NCBI GenBank assembly: GCA_004282745.1
Contig: SHMT01000004.1
Location: 117,490-181,489, forward strand
Length of the DNA: 64,000 bases
Source: Candidatus Scalindua sp. SCAELEC01
Lineage (GTDB): Bacteria > Planctomycetota > Brocadiia > Brocadiales > Scalinduaceae
Direction: 5' to 3'
Part shown: positions 48,001 through 54,506 of the stretch, one piece after another
How positions within the stretch are numbered: position 1 is the first letter of the stretch
Layout of the letters: every line of letters starts with the position of its first letter
The notes under the pieces: model-generated
The model's database searches: none
The model's input: the letters and a program-made list of their open reading frames with translations, nothing else
Told to the model about the DNA's origin: nothing
Made by a program: the position numbers and the translations under genes

Positions 48001-48188
48001 GCACGCTCTTGTACAGCATCATCATCTTCTGCAGAACCACCCGATTCAACCTCAACATTCCGGTACCTGGAGGGTTGCGATCGTTCATTACCGTCGACGA
48101 AACCGATAAAGGAAAAAAACAAAGGAATCAAAAACATCGGTAGCAACACAAAATAGTGTTTCATATTCCATAGTAATGAATTTTTCAT
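42090..48188 (-). CDS. Giant exported protein (2032 residues) with PASTA repeats and CFIATA module
   Basis: The N-terminus has a hydrophobic signal (residues 9-30, HYFVLLPMFLIPLFFSFIGF), then two copies of a short motif RYRNVEVESGGSAE / RYRKFVEIKAGGSAE. About 1100 residues of mostly helical, charged sequence follow, with one hydrophobic patch near residue 750 (GVVLMGTAIKFPPVGVVLLV). Beta-rich modules occupy about 1180-1540. Two PASTA-type repeats lie near 1561 (KVPDVVGLPFEDAIEVL) and 1634 (ITVPRVVEMKEQEATETL); PASTA domains bind peptidoglycan or related ligands. Near residue 1900 is CFIATAVYQD with LRQFRDD, a C-terminal module of unknown role seen on many bacterial proteins. The start follows AAGGAG by 8 nt. 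No family covers the whole protein. It is convergent with the second VWA gene. Confidence 0.75.
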   Translation of the reverse strand: MKNSLLWNMKHYFVLLPMFLIPLFFSFIGFVDGNERSQPSRYRNVEVESGGSAEDDDAVQERARYRKFVEIKAGGSAEKALIKYNEWMKKHASLAAKSFDQLSDIEKAQIATLMKDLYGAAGKGDKAFKNVALLIQKGLPNPSSDFQKQNYEHTQINQEINVLMAQTRELMIENMIMEIGKEKKWRIGRSDSGNMSSGLKSDLDQTFYVFELIDGEWRRNDTLDKEFIELFESRWEKKHQILSLEKLDIASIEGKNRFPDPRGISIENYSSAFRGTIVELRNTPGAYTTYGAVAQQMQLRALAAIEDSNKRAFQVYEPIDKGKPDGPWDKKSAFDAKEAKRIMFYEGKLPEIMQSHAFGAAVSNFLELQKYMHKDKFETKYHLRVWDDTMFTSLLLEEGIGRESKLGKEYTDLSIEDRNKYNQVLLEKLFDRPDTRDKHEIALNISRDLRNLHKDKFDKVEAFEGKDYKNADVETKNQYVFDALARKMFNAEGEDRYKPNSTDEADIARTREQIKAAEQMHRQLASEFCMESIHYSSKESFALMLDPDNTEFNPDKVKHLMKVDDVDWPKTKKNLQKAAQLTFLYALYDLGPEESWRLLQELNLNHNLPEQQLKKLWRQGRMQGIIGVWENPKTYFETYKKSVLKSIPELNERVQRHVFSEFGFERVSEATMAHSILETQNLTWNWRKLGKNMFADPGSIDALATISRSFFESDGDPGVVLKTVLDEMFLAIPVIGQIESARRGGLQGVVLMGTAIKFPPVGVVLLVYSIGSTTFTIYDSEVGRPYRGNIEDAIYRGFAGPETVSYGEPGKPPPVFGTEEQKSLDALEFEVRQKHYEYSLISTHRGTPQDKKDQIKQQWLAIKEKNAAPIAELKARKRDFEQYSKKGFWEGGYFGNNASKQQKWISNYLLKEVEPLHGFLTKGVVDFELESAEGEIKSFESAVKSSKNLDEYLENSMKLFELKFRQANYDKSQKYLDHALQKNPELLYRLKRDSLYENLRKNNMVGVDLFVNQWFDKNEKMIAEELVELELLDPDALKERETQVGNWGFQGDPTGKSKAPDYLPDAVKQSVIERMRADIERSRALLAVYKKRNQDMKEKNRENMERSKGLFQMEMTGVVAEELLEDPKMGEFIKALQYAAIPRFKPRVEVTFYKTNSSGQHRGDGNRNGTIMEEFGVDTATKLKVDPTLYHPPYHSTLDFLDSDTLTSALESGKRSNGDLLPETREGLRTLQNELKDGLDKGEIRVAVASVFASGMPDLTYADPATMQGLPGVETGGGKGQVLLGQDIGYFEIKPLTVKADPIRVIVTDWAGNAIDDVEGLVTIADREALMSSGEYWGMYEFTKYDEQIEIKLDYRLPDGESIKQVKRLSVNDFEEWKNPQPPEPITFQLPILNPGTLQLTGSTKVTLKDKKHTVKRVRVECPNLQSTDVLPVGEKFVIEVNEALPVGSPITIQVYGFRRKEYQGKKNLTVPAQPGVIDFGTINVRSITKMVTIPLWDSDNPPPYQDYITELKKLALEPLLKGEKPAPVKKLEGTVYDTAPLAGNEVEQGSRVSVFFYDTFARKVPDVVGLPFEDAIEVLADRGFMQVGTVTGKAPETEAEAESVEKQSIDPGTEHPPDKKIVLTIYDKYKPNITVPRVVEMKEQEATETLTKVQLKIEVMDREKVSPDRESEYRIYRQEPAFNAKVAKNEAVTVWLYDKYSEDPQHGQSVDDGPATPFYVAFRLFIPQPKKAVPKKTKNEGDDAYLNRLKAFFHGLGPDDYHFIPLSDTGKSKEEKPLPFHISKDALKRYPIRDFPPGSRFAVPVQITDEGKSSRIVVLVETINTYNSMGTLIQEFPSIKKNKQLQSFAFTDESGIANIKEDQQEVFVGPLRTGWSDDDRKNAGQFLVFIFELTGSLDLTCFIATAVYQDVYSEEIKVLRQFRDDVMMNSYYGKKLVQLYYERGPGWAEWILKHPHFIKPVRSVLDVSVSLIENRELDYPMFQTGMDYAFFAMHSCLQFLYPDHGPDAQEQSLENISEKAILDLFSKFNTE

Positions 48189-48311
48189 CAGTTTTCTCCT
48201 TTTTGGTAACGGAATTATAGAAATAGTATTCTTGTCTGACAACTTATAGGAATCCGCATTATCAAGAATCAAGTTCTTTTCATTTTTCAAGCAGATTGCG
48301 ATGGTAAAGTA

Positions 48312-48338
48312 GAAAAACCTAACCGGACGCTACTGTGA
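48312..48338. repeat. Solitary end of a family C element
   Basis: AAAAACCTAACCGGACGCTA and the next bases CTGTGAG match the terminal region of elements C1 and C2 (read in reverse, AGTAGCGTCCGGTTAGG). No second end is seen nearby. It lies upstream of the giant protein gene and just after the cytochrome gene. Confidence 0.5.
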
Positions 48339-48368
48339 GAAAATGAGAATCAGCAGACATTGAGAAAA

Positions 48369-49328
48369 CTACTCACTAACGATATCCCGAACGTATTGTA
48401 CAATTTGTTCGTCTTGCCAATTAATAGCCCCATTCACCCTTGACGCAATCTTACCATCCTTCCCAATGATGTACGTAGTGGGTAACGCCTTTACCAAATA
48501 CGACTCATACGTTTTTCCTTGAGAATCAACTAAAATTGGAAATGTTAATCTTTGTTTTGATACGAAATCCCTCACCGCACCAATACTATCTTTTTCAGAA
48601 ACAATACCAATAACCTGGAGATCACTTCCTTGCAATTTTTTCCATGCGGCTTCTAAGGTTGGTAACTCATCACGGCAGGGTTCGCACCATGTAGCCCAAA
48701 AGTGTATGATAACGGCCTTGTCCTTTGTATTGTTTAGAGAAAATTGACTTCCTTCAATATCGGTTAGTGAAAAAGGTGGGGGGACCTTCCTCACTTTTGG
48801 GTATTGCATTCCTCCTGTTACCGTTGATGGAGTATCAGCCGATGAGGTATCAGAGGTAAATACTCCTTTTTTTGCATAGGCATCCAGGTACCGAACAATT
48901 GCCAATCGCTCTTCCTCCGAAAAAACCGGCATGTTTCCATCGAGAACGACTATCCGATCTTCCCACTCCTCCGGTCGTAATTTATTCACATCAGGTGCAA
49001 TATGGCAGTTTCCGCATCGTAACCGGTAAGTCTTACTCCCTTTTTTGCTTGATGGATTTTTAAGGTAAGAGAGGACGGCATCCCTCTCTTTTTCGGTAAC
49101 AACGGGCATCTGCTTACTCTCCATTGCCACAATTTTATCCTTCCAGTGTTGGTACTTGAGACGTAGAGGATGTGGAACGGCGTGACAAGTACTGCATCTT
49201 TTTACGTAAGTATTCCCATCGCTGGTTTTTGATCCGGGTAATTTTTGGATTGTCTTACAGCCACAAAAGAGAGCGATTCCCACCGATAGTAGTAAAAATG
49301 CAAGCGTTTTAAGTCTCAATGTATTCAT
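48369..49328 (-). CDS. Dihaem cytochrome c fused to a TlpA/ResA-type thioredoxin
   Basis: A 319-residue exported protein. The N-terminus is a lipoprotein-type signal with Cys near 24. Two haem c sites follow, CSTCH at 45-49 and CGNCH at 105-109, each followed about 25 residues later by a Met-Pro that could be the distal ligand (QMPVVTEKER; NMPVFSEEER), so the cytochrome part is a duplicated domain. After a Ser/Thr-rich linker the thioredoxin domain begins at about 180 with the active site WCEPC (214-218). Such thioredoxins reduce cysteines in apocytochromes c or other exported proteins. Direct fusion to cytochromes suggests electron exchange between haem and disulfide, which is inference. The neighbour upstream is a barrel protein with a Cys cluster. 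Confidence 0.88.
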   Translation of the reverse strand: MNTLRLKTLAFLLLSVGIALFCGCKTIQKLPGSKTSDGNTYVKRCSTCHAVPHPLRLKYQHWKDKIVAMESKQMPVVTEKERDAVLSYLKNPSSKKGSKTYRLRCGNCHIAPDVNKLRPEEWEDRIVVLDGNMPVFSEEERLAIVRYLDAYAKKGVFTSDTSSADTPSTVTGGMQYPKVRKVPPPFSLTDIEGSQFSLNNTKDKAVIIHFWATWCEPCRDELPTLEAAWKKLQGSDLQVIGIVSEKDSIGAVRDFVSKQRLTFPILVDSQGKTYESYLVKALPTTYIIGKDGKIASRVNGAINWQDEQIVQYVRDIVSE

Positions 49329-49371
49329 AGTATGTTCTCCTTCTGATAGTTTTGCCTAATTTAAGTGATGT

Positions 49372-50718
49372 TCAAAATCCCAGTATATCAAGACCGGATC
49401 TCTCTTTTGGTAAACGCCTGCTTTTTCCTAAAGGAAACTCAACATAATACGATATTGTTGCCGTAAAATCCTGCTCCAATTGTGTACCATGAAGATTTTG
49501 AAACAACGGAAAGGCAATTTGTGCATTTAATATTTGATTATGAAATGGCTGCCATTGCAAACCCATTCTAACATCCAATGTGGTCCCACCATAGTTATCC
49601 GGATCAAACAGGTTACTTCCGAAAGGGCGGTTGGGATTTCCCATCATGTGTCCAGTCCCGCCTTGCTCAATCTCCCGTGCCTGTCCCTCAATGTCACCGA
49701 CATATTTTCCGTTAAACTGCAGTTCTGCAACTAAATTGTGCCGTATTTGATACATCCCATATAGATCAAATTGAAATTTGTCTCCAAGATTATAGCTTTT
49801 ATAGTTCTCATATAACCGTGAAAGATAACTGACGTTGACTCCCCACCAAAAAGGTGTCATGGAACCCTCATAGAGCATGCCTACAAAAGGGTCAAAGGTA
49901 CCGGAACCAAGCTGCATACTGTAGGGAAGCAACCCACCTCTCTCATCCTGGTCTATTGAACCGGTTGGTATACTTACCCCAAGGAGTATGGATACCTGAT
50001 TTGTTGGAAAGAGGTGATCGTCTGCGTAAATCAAAGTCTTTGTCATAATCATTGAGTCTCCGATACCCTGTGACTGCATTCGTGTCTTTCTATTCGCCCT
50101 GTTGATCATGGACATGTCCTTGTTCATGTACATACCCATCACGCCGACAAAAAATCGGTCTGAGAAGGAATACCCAACCGACAAGTTGCTCATAAACATA
50201 TCCATATACTTGGGCACTATTGCATACTGTTTAAGGGCATCAGTTCGGCTTCTGTTGTGCGTACCTCTTCTCAGGCCCACCATACGCATCCAGTTTAAGT
50301 TTGTCTTGATCCTAAATTCGTGGGGTTCAGCCGTTCCACCACCCGGTATGTTCAGAGGCATGTTTCCTCCGCATTTACCACAACAGAGGCCGATAAAGAG
50401 TGGATAGTCCAGACTTTCAGGTAGGGTAAGCTCCTTATCAAGATCAATGGACTCCTCTTCATCACCTTCCTGTAAAGAGTGGTCATGCTTGTATTTCGAT
50501 TGTGCCAATTGATACAAACTCGGAAACGATTGGTTCCCACTATCGCCACTCTCTCCAATCTGAGTATCTCGTTTCTGATGAGTTTCCTCATACGCAATCA
50601 AATCGTTTAAATTAGCTTTGCTGACATCTGCAGAACAGGTGCCTGCCAATGCGATGATTGATAATAGCCACAATGAAAAACTGGGTAAAAGTTTGTTTTT
50701 TTTCATAAAATATAACAT
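49372..50718 (-). CDS. Outer-membrane beta-barrel protein, MetA-pathway/transporter-like
   Basis: A 448-residue exported protein. The signal peptide is within the first 30 residues (LWLLSIIALAGTCSA). Near residues 105-118 there is GLCCGKCGGNMPL, a Cys group. From about 125 on there are alternating amphipathic strands (FRIKTNLNWMRMVGLRRG, LSVGYSFSDRFFVGVMGMYM, FWWGVNVSYLSRLYENYKSY), ending in ISYYVEFPLGK and GLDILGF with a terminal Phe, as in outer-membrane barrels. The IGDSMIMTKTLIY and SILLGVSIPTGS parts resemble transporter-type barrels near the MetA-pathway family. The start ATG follows AAGGAG by 8 nt. It is probably in one unit with the cytochrome c-thioredoxin gene 43 bp downstream. A metal-related role is possible but not shown. 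Confidence 0.7.
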   Translation of the reverse strand: MLYFMKKNKLLPSFSLWLLSIIALAGTCSADVSKANLNDLIAYEETHQKRDTQIGESGDSGNQSFPSLYQLAQSKYKHDHSLQEGDEEESIDLDKELTLPESLDYPLFIGLCCGKCGGNMPLNIPGGGTAEPHEFRIKTNLNWMRMVGLRRGTHNRSRTDALKQYAIVPKYMDMFMSNLSVGYSFSDRFFVGVMGMYMNKDMSMINRANRKTRMQSQGIGDSMIMTKTLIYADDHLFPTNQVSILLGVSIPTGSIDQDERGGLLPYSMQLGSGTFDPFVGMLYEGSMTPFWWGVNVSYLSRLYENYKSYNLGDKFQFDLYGMYQIRHNLVAELQFNGKYVGDIEGQAREIEQGGTGHMMGNPNRPFGSNLFDPDNYGGTTLDVRMGLQWQPFHNQILNAQIAFPLFQNLHGTQLEQDFTATISYYVEFPLGKSRRLPKERSGLDILGF

Positions 50719-50860
50719 GTAACGAACTCCTTACAAACATCTTAAAGGGATAATAACTCGAAAATTATATACTATAGGTTTTCGCAATATGGGAGATTAT
50801 CCTTACGTGTCAATAAGAGTGTTATTACAAGCTGTTACTGATCAAATGGATTAGAGCTAA

Positions 50861-51109
50861 TCAGCCCAGACAACATTAGTCGATGAAATATTGCCCAAAC
50901 GATTAAGCCTCGACAGTACAGATTGTGCATTGCTTCGTGGTACCTGCCCACCGATACCTTACAACCTAAGGTGAAAAAGGGAAATATCGGTACCGTTACG
51001 TACAATGAATGGTGAAATGACAGGAGCGGTCAATCATTCAAATGTTATCACAAATTTTGATGAGTACATACCGCAAGAATGGTATGAAAGCCTCTCCGTG
51101 AAGCCATAG
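50861..51109 (+). pseudogene. Relic reading frame with one internal TGA
   Basis: A frame of 83 codons, interrupted only by TGA at 50972-50974, reads VDEILPKRLSLDSTDCALL, then after the TGA KREISVPLRTMNGEMTGAV and EYIPQEWYESLSVKP before TAG. There is no good start or ribosome site. I do not recognise a family. It is most likely a decayed gene fragment. The rest of 50719-51230 shows nothing that I can support. Confidence 0.25.
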
Positions 51110-51230
51110 GGTGTGAAATAGCCACATTCACCGATGCTAATTAAATAAATAACTGACAGCAAATAGGAGACCACGTTCACAATTTTTATCACATTGTCTG
51201 TCATATCATTATTGACACAAAGGATGGAGC

Positions 51231-51638
51231 CTACACTTTTGGAGGTTTATAGAGTTGTGTTGATGGTGATTTTTTCAATATTACAACGGTACTTTTTACA
51301 AAATTTGTAAAGGGGAAATGGGTTACAAAAGAAATTGCAGCAACGCAATAATCGATTTTCTGGCTAAGAGAACCATAAGCTTGATTACAATTACGTGAAA
51401 CTATTCTGGGAATATCTATTTTGTTGCTCTGCCCAGAATCACGAGTACTACAGCAACATTCGGCACATGCAGTTATATCGTTGTCACAACAACACAATTG
51501 TGTGTGTGCAGCCAAATTAACATTCACATTCTCCATACTCACATTATCAGATTTGTTGAGTAATACTTCGGAAGAGAGCAGTGTAAGAATTGACAGGAAG
51601 ACAATCCAGTTTTTTAATCTGCAATGCATAAATTTCAT
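51231..51638 (-). CDS. Small exported cysteine-rich protein, function unknown
   Basis: The product has 135 residues from the ATG at 51638. The first 28 residues form a signal-like sequence (MKFMHCRLKNWIVFLSILTLL). In the mature part a dense Cys group stands out: TQLCCCDNDITACAECCC near residues 48-65, with two more Cys further on. Such clusters bind metals or form disulfides. It lies downstream of the NicO-type permease on the same strand, separated by composite element A6, so a link to nickel or other metals is possible but unproven. The ribosome site is weak, and a start at 51689 is also open. Confidence 0.5.
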   Translation of the reverse strand: MKFMHCRLKNWIVFLSILTLLSSEVLLNKSDNVSMENVNVNLAAHTQLCCCDNDITACAECCCSTRDSGQSNKIDIPRIVSRNCNQAYGSLSQKIDYCVAAISFVTHFPFTNFVKSTVVILKKSPSTQLYKPPKV

Positions 51639-51755
51639 TATCGTGAGAGAAAACGGGTTTAAGAAAACGCCCATTCTACAGAGAAGCATACTCTCATGTC
51701 AAAAACTTTATTCCCTAACCATTTATGGTATTCATGGATAACAACGGAGAACCCT

Positions 51756-52058
51756 AATTGTACGTTCCAGTCACGAAATTGTTACGCGCCCTGTATACTC
51801 ATCTCACAATGGTTTTCGGATAAAATCCGAGATCAATTGAGCGAGTAAAGTCCTCGGCGCCTTTTGTCCTGGGATACCTTCACCAAGATTTGGTTTCCGG
51901 CCAGCTCGGCCTGTCAGCCGTTCGCCAGCCCCGTCCGAATGGCTGGTAAGCCGGGCGGGCGACGCTCTTTCTGGCGGGGACGGGTAAAACTGAAAACCAA
52001 ATCGGTTTTAGTATATCTGGGCAGTTTTCGTTCAAACACTGGGTTTTCGTTCAGGGAC
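51756..52058. mobile_element. Composite element A6 (truncated A, B inserted in opposite orientation, multiply nested)
   Basis: The left part begins in the middle of family A (ATTGTACGTTCCAGTCACG), so that end is lost. The right end is intact and precedes TA (52059-52060). Family B occupies 51796-52013 between TA pairs (51794-51795, 52014-52015) at the same A position as in A1-A3, but in opposite orientation. B contains the CCTCGGCGCC hairpin (about 51848-51876) and the GC-rich hairpin D (about 51899-51983). D is split by a second hairpin (CCAGCCC ... TCTTTCTGGCGGG), and that one is split by an inverted copy of D (about 51929-51959). This makes five layers of insertion. Confidence 0.75.
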
Positions 52059-52138
52059 TAATTAGCGACACCTTAACTTATACAAATCGAGCTATCCACA
52101 TACCTTGCTTTGTGTTCCAGTTTTAGTAAGGCTTGAGA

Positions 52139-52852
52139 TTATAATCCAAGAAATTGAATCGATAGACCACACAGGCATATTGTTGCACCGGCAAATGCGT
52201 GGGCATATCGTTCTAACTTACTAAGGGGCAGAAGATCGGCACCGAAAAACAGAAAGATAACGACACCCAACATAGTCACTATCGTAACAAGACTAAAGAC
52301 ACCGGCCACTAAGACCAGGCCGAAAATATTACTCTTAACGGTCGGGTACATGAGTAGGGGGATTAAGGGTTCGCAAGGACCAAATACAAAAATAACAAAG
52401 AGTATCCAGGGGGTAAGGTTCTTTTTGACATTTCCTTTATGAACGTGCAATTGGTCGGTGTTATGAGGATGCTTGTGGATTGACATACTCATGTCTCCGT
52501 GGGCGTGCCAGTGTTTATGCGGTTGTTTACGGAAAGCAGAACGGAGTCCCCAAACAAAATAGATAAGGCCGAAGCAAATGAGTATCCATGCTGCAAGATC
52601 TCCACGAACCGATTCAAATATCTCCAATTTTTTTATTGAGATACCCACACCGATACCGACAACTCCCAAAACAATAGAGCTGAGTACGTGGCCAATACCG
52701 CATAAAAAAGTTATCCATGATGTCTTTATTAACGACCACTTCCTTGCCTTTGAGAGAACAATAAATGGAAGATAATGGTCAGGCCCTAATAAGGTATGGA
52801 ACAGACCAATTGATGCTGTTGTGATAGTGATAGCGGTTAGTTCTTGATACAT
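52139..52852 (-). CDS. NicO/UreH-type nickel or cobalt permease with His-rich loop
   Basis: A 237-residue inner-membrane protein with six predicted helices. Helix one carries FHTLLGPDHYLPF, the HX5DH-type metal motif of NicO/UreH transporters, and helix two carries CGIGHVLSS. A cytosolic loop at about 110-145 is rich in histidine (HKHWHAHGD, SIHKHPHN, QLHVHKG), as in RcnA-like and UreH-like proteins. FGPCEPLIPLLMYP follows. The permease is transcribed divergently from nikR, which supports nickel as substrate. Direction of transport cannot be told from sequence; members include both importers and exporters. Element B7 lies 25 bp upstream of the start. Confidence 0.75.
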   Translation of the reverse strand: MYQELTAITITTASIGLFHTLLGPDHYLPFIVLSKARKWSLIKTSWITFLCGIGHVLSSIVLGVVGIGVGISIKKLEIFESVRGDLAAWILICFGLIYFVWGLRSAFRKQPHKHWHAHGDMSMSIHKHPHNTDQLHVHKGNVKKNLTPWILFVIFVFGPCEPLIPLLMYPTVKSNIFGLVLVAGVFSLVTIVTMLGVVIFLFFGADLLPLSKLERYAHAFAGATICLCGLSIQFLGL

Positions 52853-52877
52853 AAGTTGTAGGGTCTCCGTTAATCTA

Positions 52878-52960
52878 TACTTATCTCATATTGGTTTACG
52901 GTCCGCCCGGCCTGTCAACCGTTCGGACGGGTAAAACCGAAAACCAGAGCGGTTTTGGTA
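52878..52960 (+). mobile_element. Family B element B7 (internally deleted, 83 bp)
   Basis: TA-flanked (52876-52877, 52961-52962). It keeps the end TACTTATCTCATATTGG and the end GGTTTTGGTA with the GC-rich hairpin D between them, but lacks the ATCCGAGATAAAATTGAGCG part. It lies immediately upstream of the NicO-type permease gene and probably forms part of its leader. Confidence 0.7.
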
Positions 52961-53104
52961 TAGAAGATAAGTGTCAGTTTTAAATAGAAATCATGCGTAT
53001 AAACAAAAGCTATCGTAGCATAATATTTGAATTAGTAACACTATTTTTTCGACAAAATTTAAAAAATATTTTTTCGTCTATGACTCGATAATTTTCATTA
53101 GTTA

Positions 53105-53249
53105 GTGTTTGAACGAAAACTACCCATCTCCTTTGTTGCTGCAATAATTTCGCAATCCTCAAGTACAATTGTACGTTCCGGTTACGAAATTATTGCGCGC
53201 CTTGTACCTAGGCACTTTTCATTCAAACACAGGGTTTTCGTTCAGACAC
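53105..53249. mobile_element. Family A element A7 (145 bp, uninterrupted)
   Basis: A full copy with ends GTGTTTGAACGAAAAC and the complement of GTGTCTGAACGAAAAC, flanked by TA at 53103-53104 and 53250-53251. The site that holds B elsewhere is intact (CCTTGTACCTAGG). The inner arms around AATAATTTCGCAA and TTACGAAATTATT pair. It lies between the permease and nikR promoters. Confidence 0.88.
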
Positions 53250-53282
53250 TAGTTATCCATTGACTTATGTGGATAAAAGTGC

Positions 53283-53306
53283 TACCTTTACGGTACCTGT
53301 ACGGTA
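53283..53306. promoter_or_regulatory. Candidate repeat operator upstream of nikR
   Basis: TACCTTTACGGTACC followed by TGTACGGTA contains ACGGTA twice at 11-bp spacing and is close to self-complementary. A second small inverted pair GATTAA/TTAATC lies at 53320-53336. Position 110-135 bp before nikR would fit autoregulation or control of the divergent permease. It does not match the E. coli NikR operator, so this is only a candidate. Confidence 0.25.
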
Positions 53307-53417
53307 GTATCTGTTTACGATTAATAACTTTAATCCCTGGGTAAAATAGAGAGCGGTCCATTTACTCACCTCTCAATCCTTTTTTATTCGTACAACTTTT
53401 TATTTCATTACAATAGA

Positions 53418-53837
53418 GTGGAAGAAATCGCCAGGTTTGGGGTCTCGATGGACTCTAAACTACTTAAACAATTTGACCGATACATTACTGAAAAAGGTTA
53501 TGAAAACAGGTCTGAGGCTATTAGAGACCTTATACGGAACAATCTTGTTGATATGGAATGGAAGGTTGGGACCAGTGAAAGTGTTGGAACCATTACGATA
53601 ATATATAATCATCACAAACGTGAATTGACCGATACGCTCACGAGTATTCAGCATAAATACCACACCTCTATGATTTCTACGATGCACGTCCACCTTGACT
53701 CCCACAACTGCCTGGAAGTGATGGTTGTTAAAGGAAAGGCTAGAGAAATAACCGATATCGCTAACAGGCTTATCGGAACAAAGGGTGTTATACATGGAAA
53801 GTTAACGACTACGACATTGGGTAAAGACTTACGATAA
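53418..53837 (+). CDS. nikR: Nickel-responsive regulator NikR
   Basis: A 139-residue ribbon-helix-helix repressor with an ACT-type metal domain. Residues 1-45 form the DNA-binding part ([31 protein letters not shown]). The nickel site of NikR, H-x-H with a Cys six residues on, is seen in [18 protein letters not shown] (about residues 92-109), with another His in the preceding tetramer segment. The start is a GTG at 53418, chosen because EEIARFGVS is the usual NikR N-terminus; no strong ribosome site is visible. It probably controls the divergent NicO-type permease. Confidence 0.93.
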   Translation: MEEIARFGVSMDSKLLKQFDRYITEKGYENRSEAIRDLIRNNLVDMEWKVGTSESVGTITIIYNHHKRELTDTLTSIQHKYHTSMISTMHVHLDSHNCLEVMVVKGKAREITDIANRLIGTKGVIHGKLTTTTLGKDLR

Positions 53838-54506
53838 AATCTTTTAAATTGGAACATGCAACGTTCTCGCCTTTACTACGCGTAATTTCCCGATGAACCA
53901 AACGGTCAAGATATAAGGTGAACAGAATCTGTAACTGAAAGGTATCCATGTCTGCTAGTGATCAAGTGTTTGAGGAGTAAGGTGTATCATTGCCGTGCAG
54001 TAGATGGCCTGTTTTCATCCAACCACTCATTAGATTAAAGTTCTTTTGCTCTCCAAACAGATACTCACCCATTTTCAATTCCATACTCATAATCTATGCA
54101 CTCTTTGCTTGACAGTGCAGTGACGTAATAAATATTACGGTGACACTCAGTTCATGATAAGGCGTATCGTAATCCCTCTTATTCGTTTGCGTATCGGGAA
54201 ATAAATTCTGTTGAAACTTTATACAATACGACAATACACGTTGACGATACGGGTAAAAGATTTTAGAACTAAATCTTGTATCTATATTTCAAATAGATAC
54301 TTACGGAAAATATTTTCCAGGTTACTCCCTTATTATTGGTAATTGGCTAAATTTTTGCGCATTTGATATGTTAGTGAAACGATCGCGAGGTTTGAAGTTC
54401 ACTAACATTGATCACCTGTTCTATTTTGGTGCACAGGAAATAAAATAGCAAATATGGAGTCCAATTATTTTTACAATAAAAAGAAAGAGGGTGGTGACCA
54501 AAGAAT
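53838..54506. other. Intergenic region without a supported gene
   Basis: I see no credible coding frame. Two small palindromes stand out: CGTAATAAATATTACG near 54124-54139 and a perfect hairpin at 54278-54300. A possible promoter-like TTGACA lies just before the first palindrome. The dCache gene begins at 54507. Confidence 0.5.
54278..54300. promoter_or_regulatory. Perfect 8-bp hairpin upstream of the dCache gene
   Basis: GTATCTAT (54278-54285) and ATAGATAC (54293-54300) are exact reverse complements with a 7-nt loop. It lies 206 bp before the start of the sensor gene. There is no T-run, so an operator or leader hairpin is more likely than a terminator. Confidence 0.3.
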
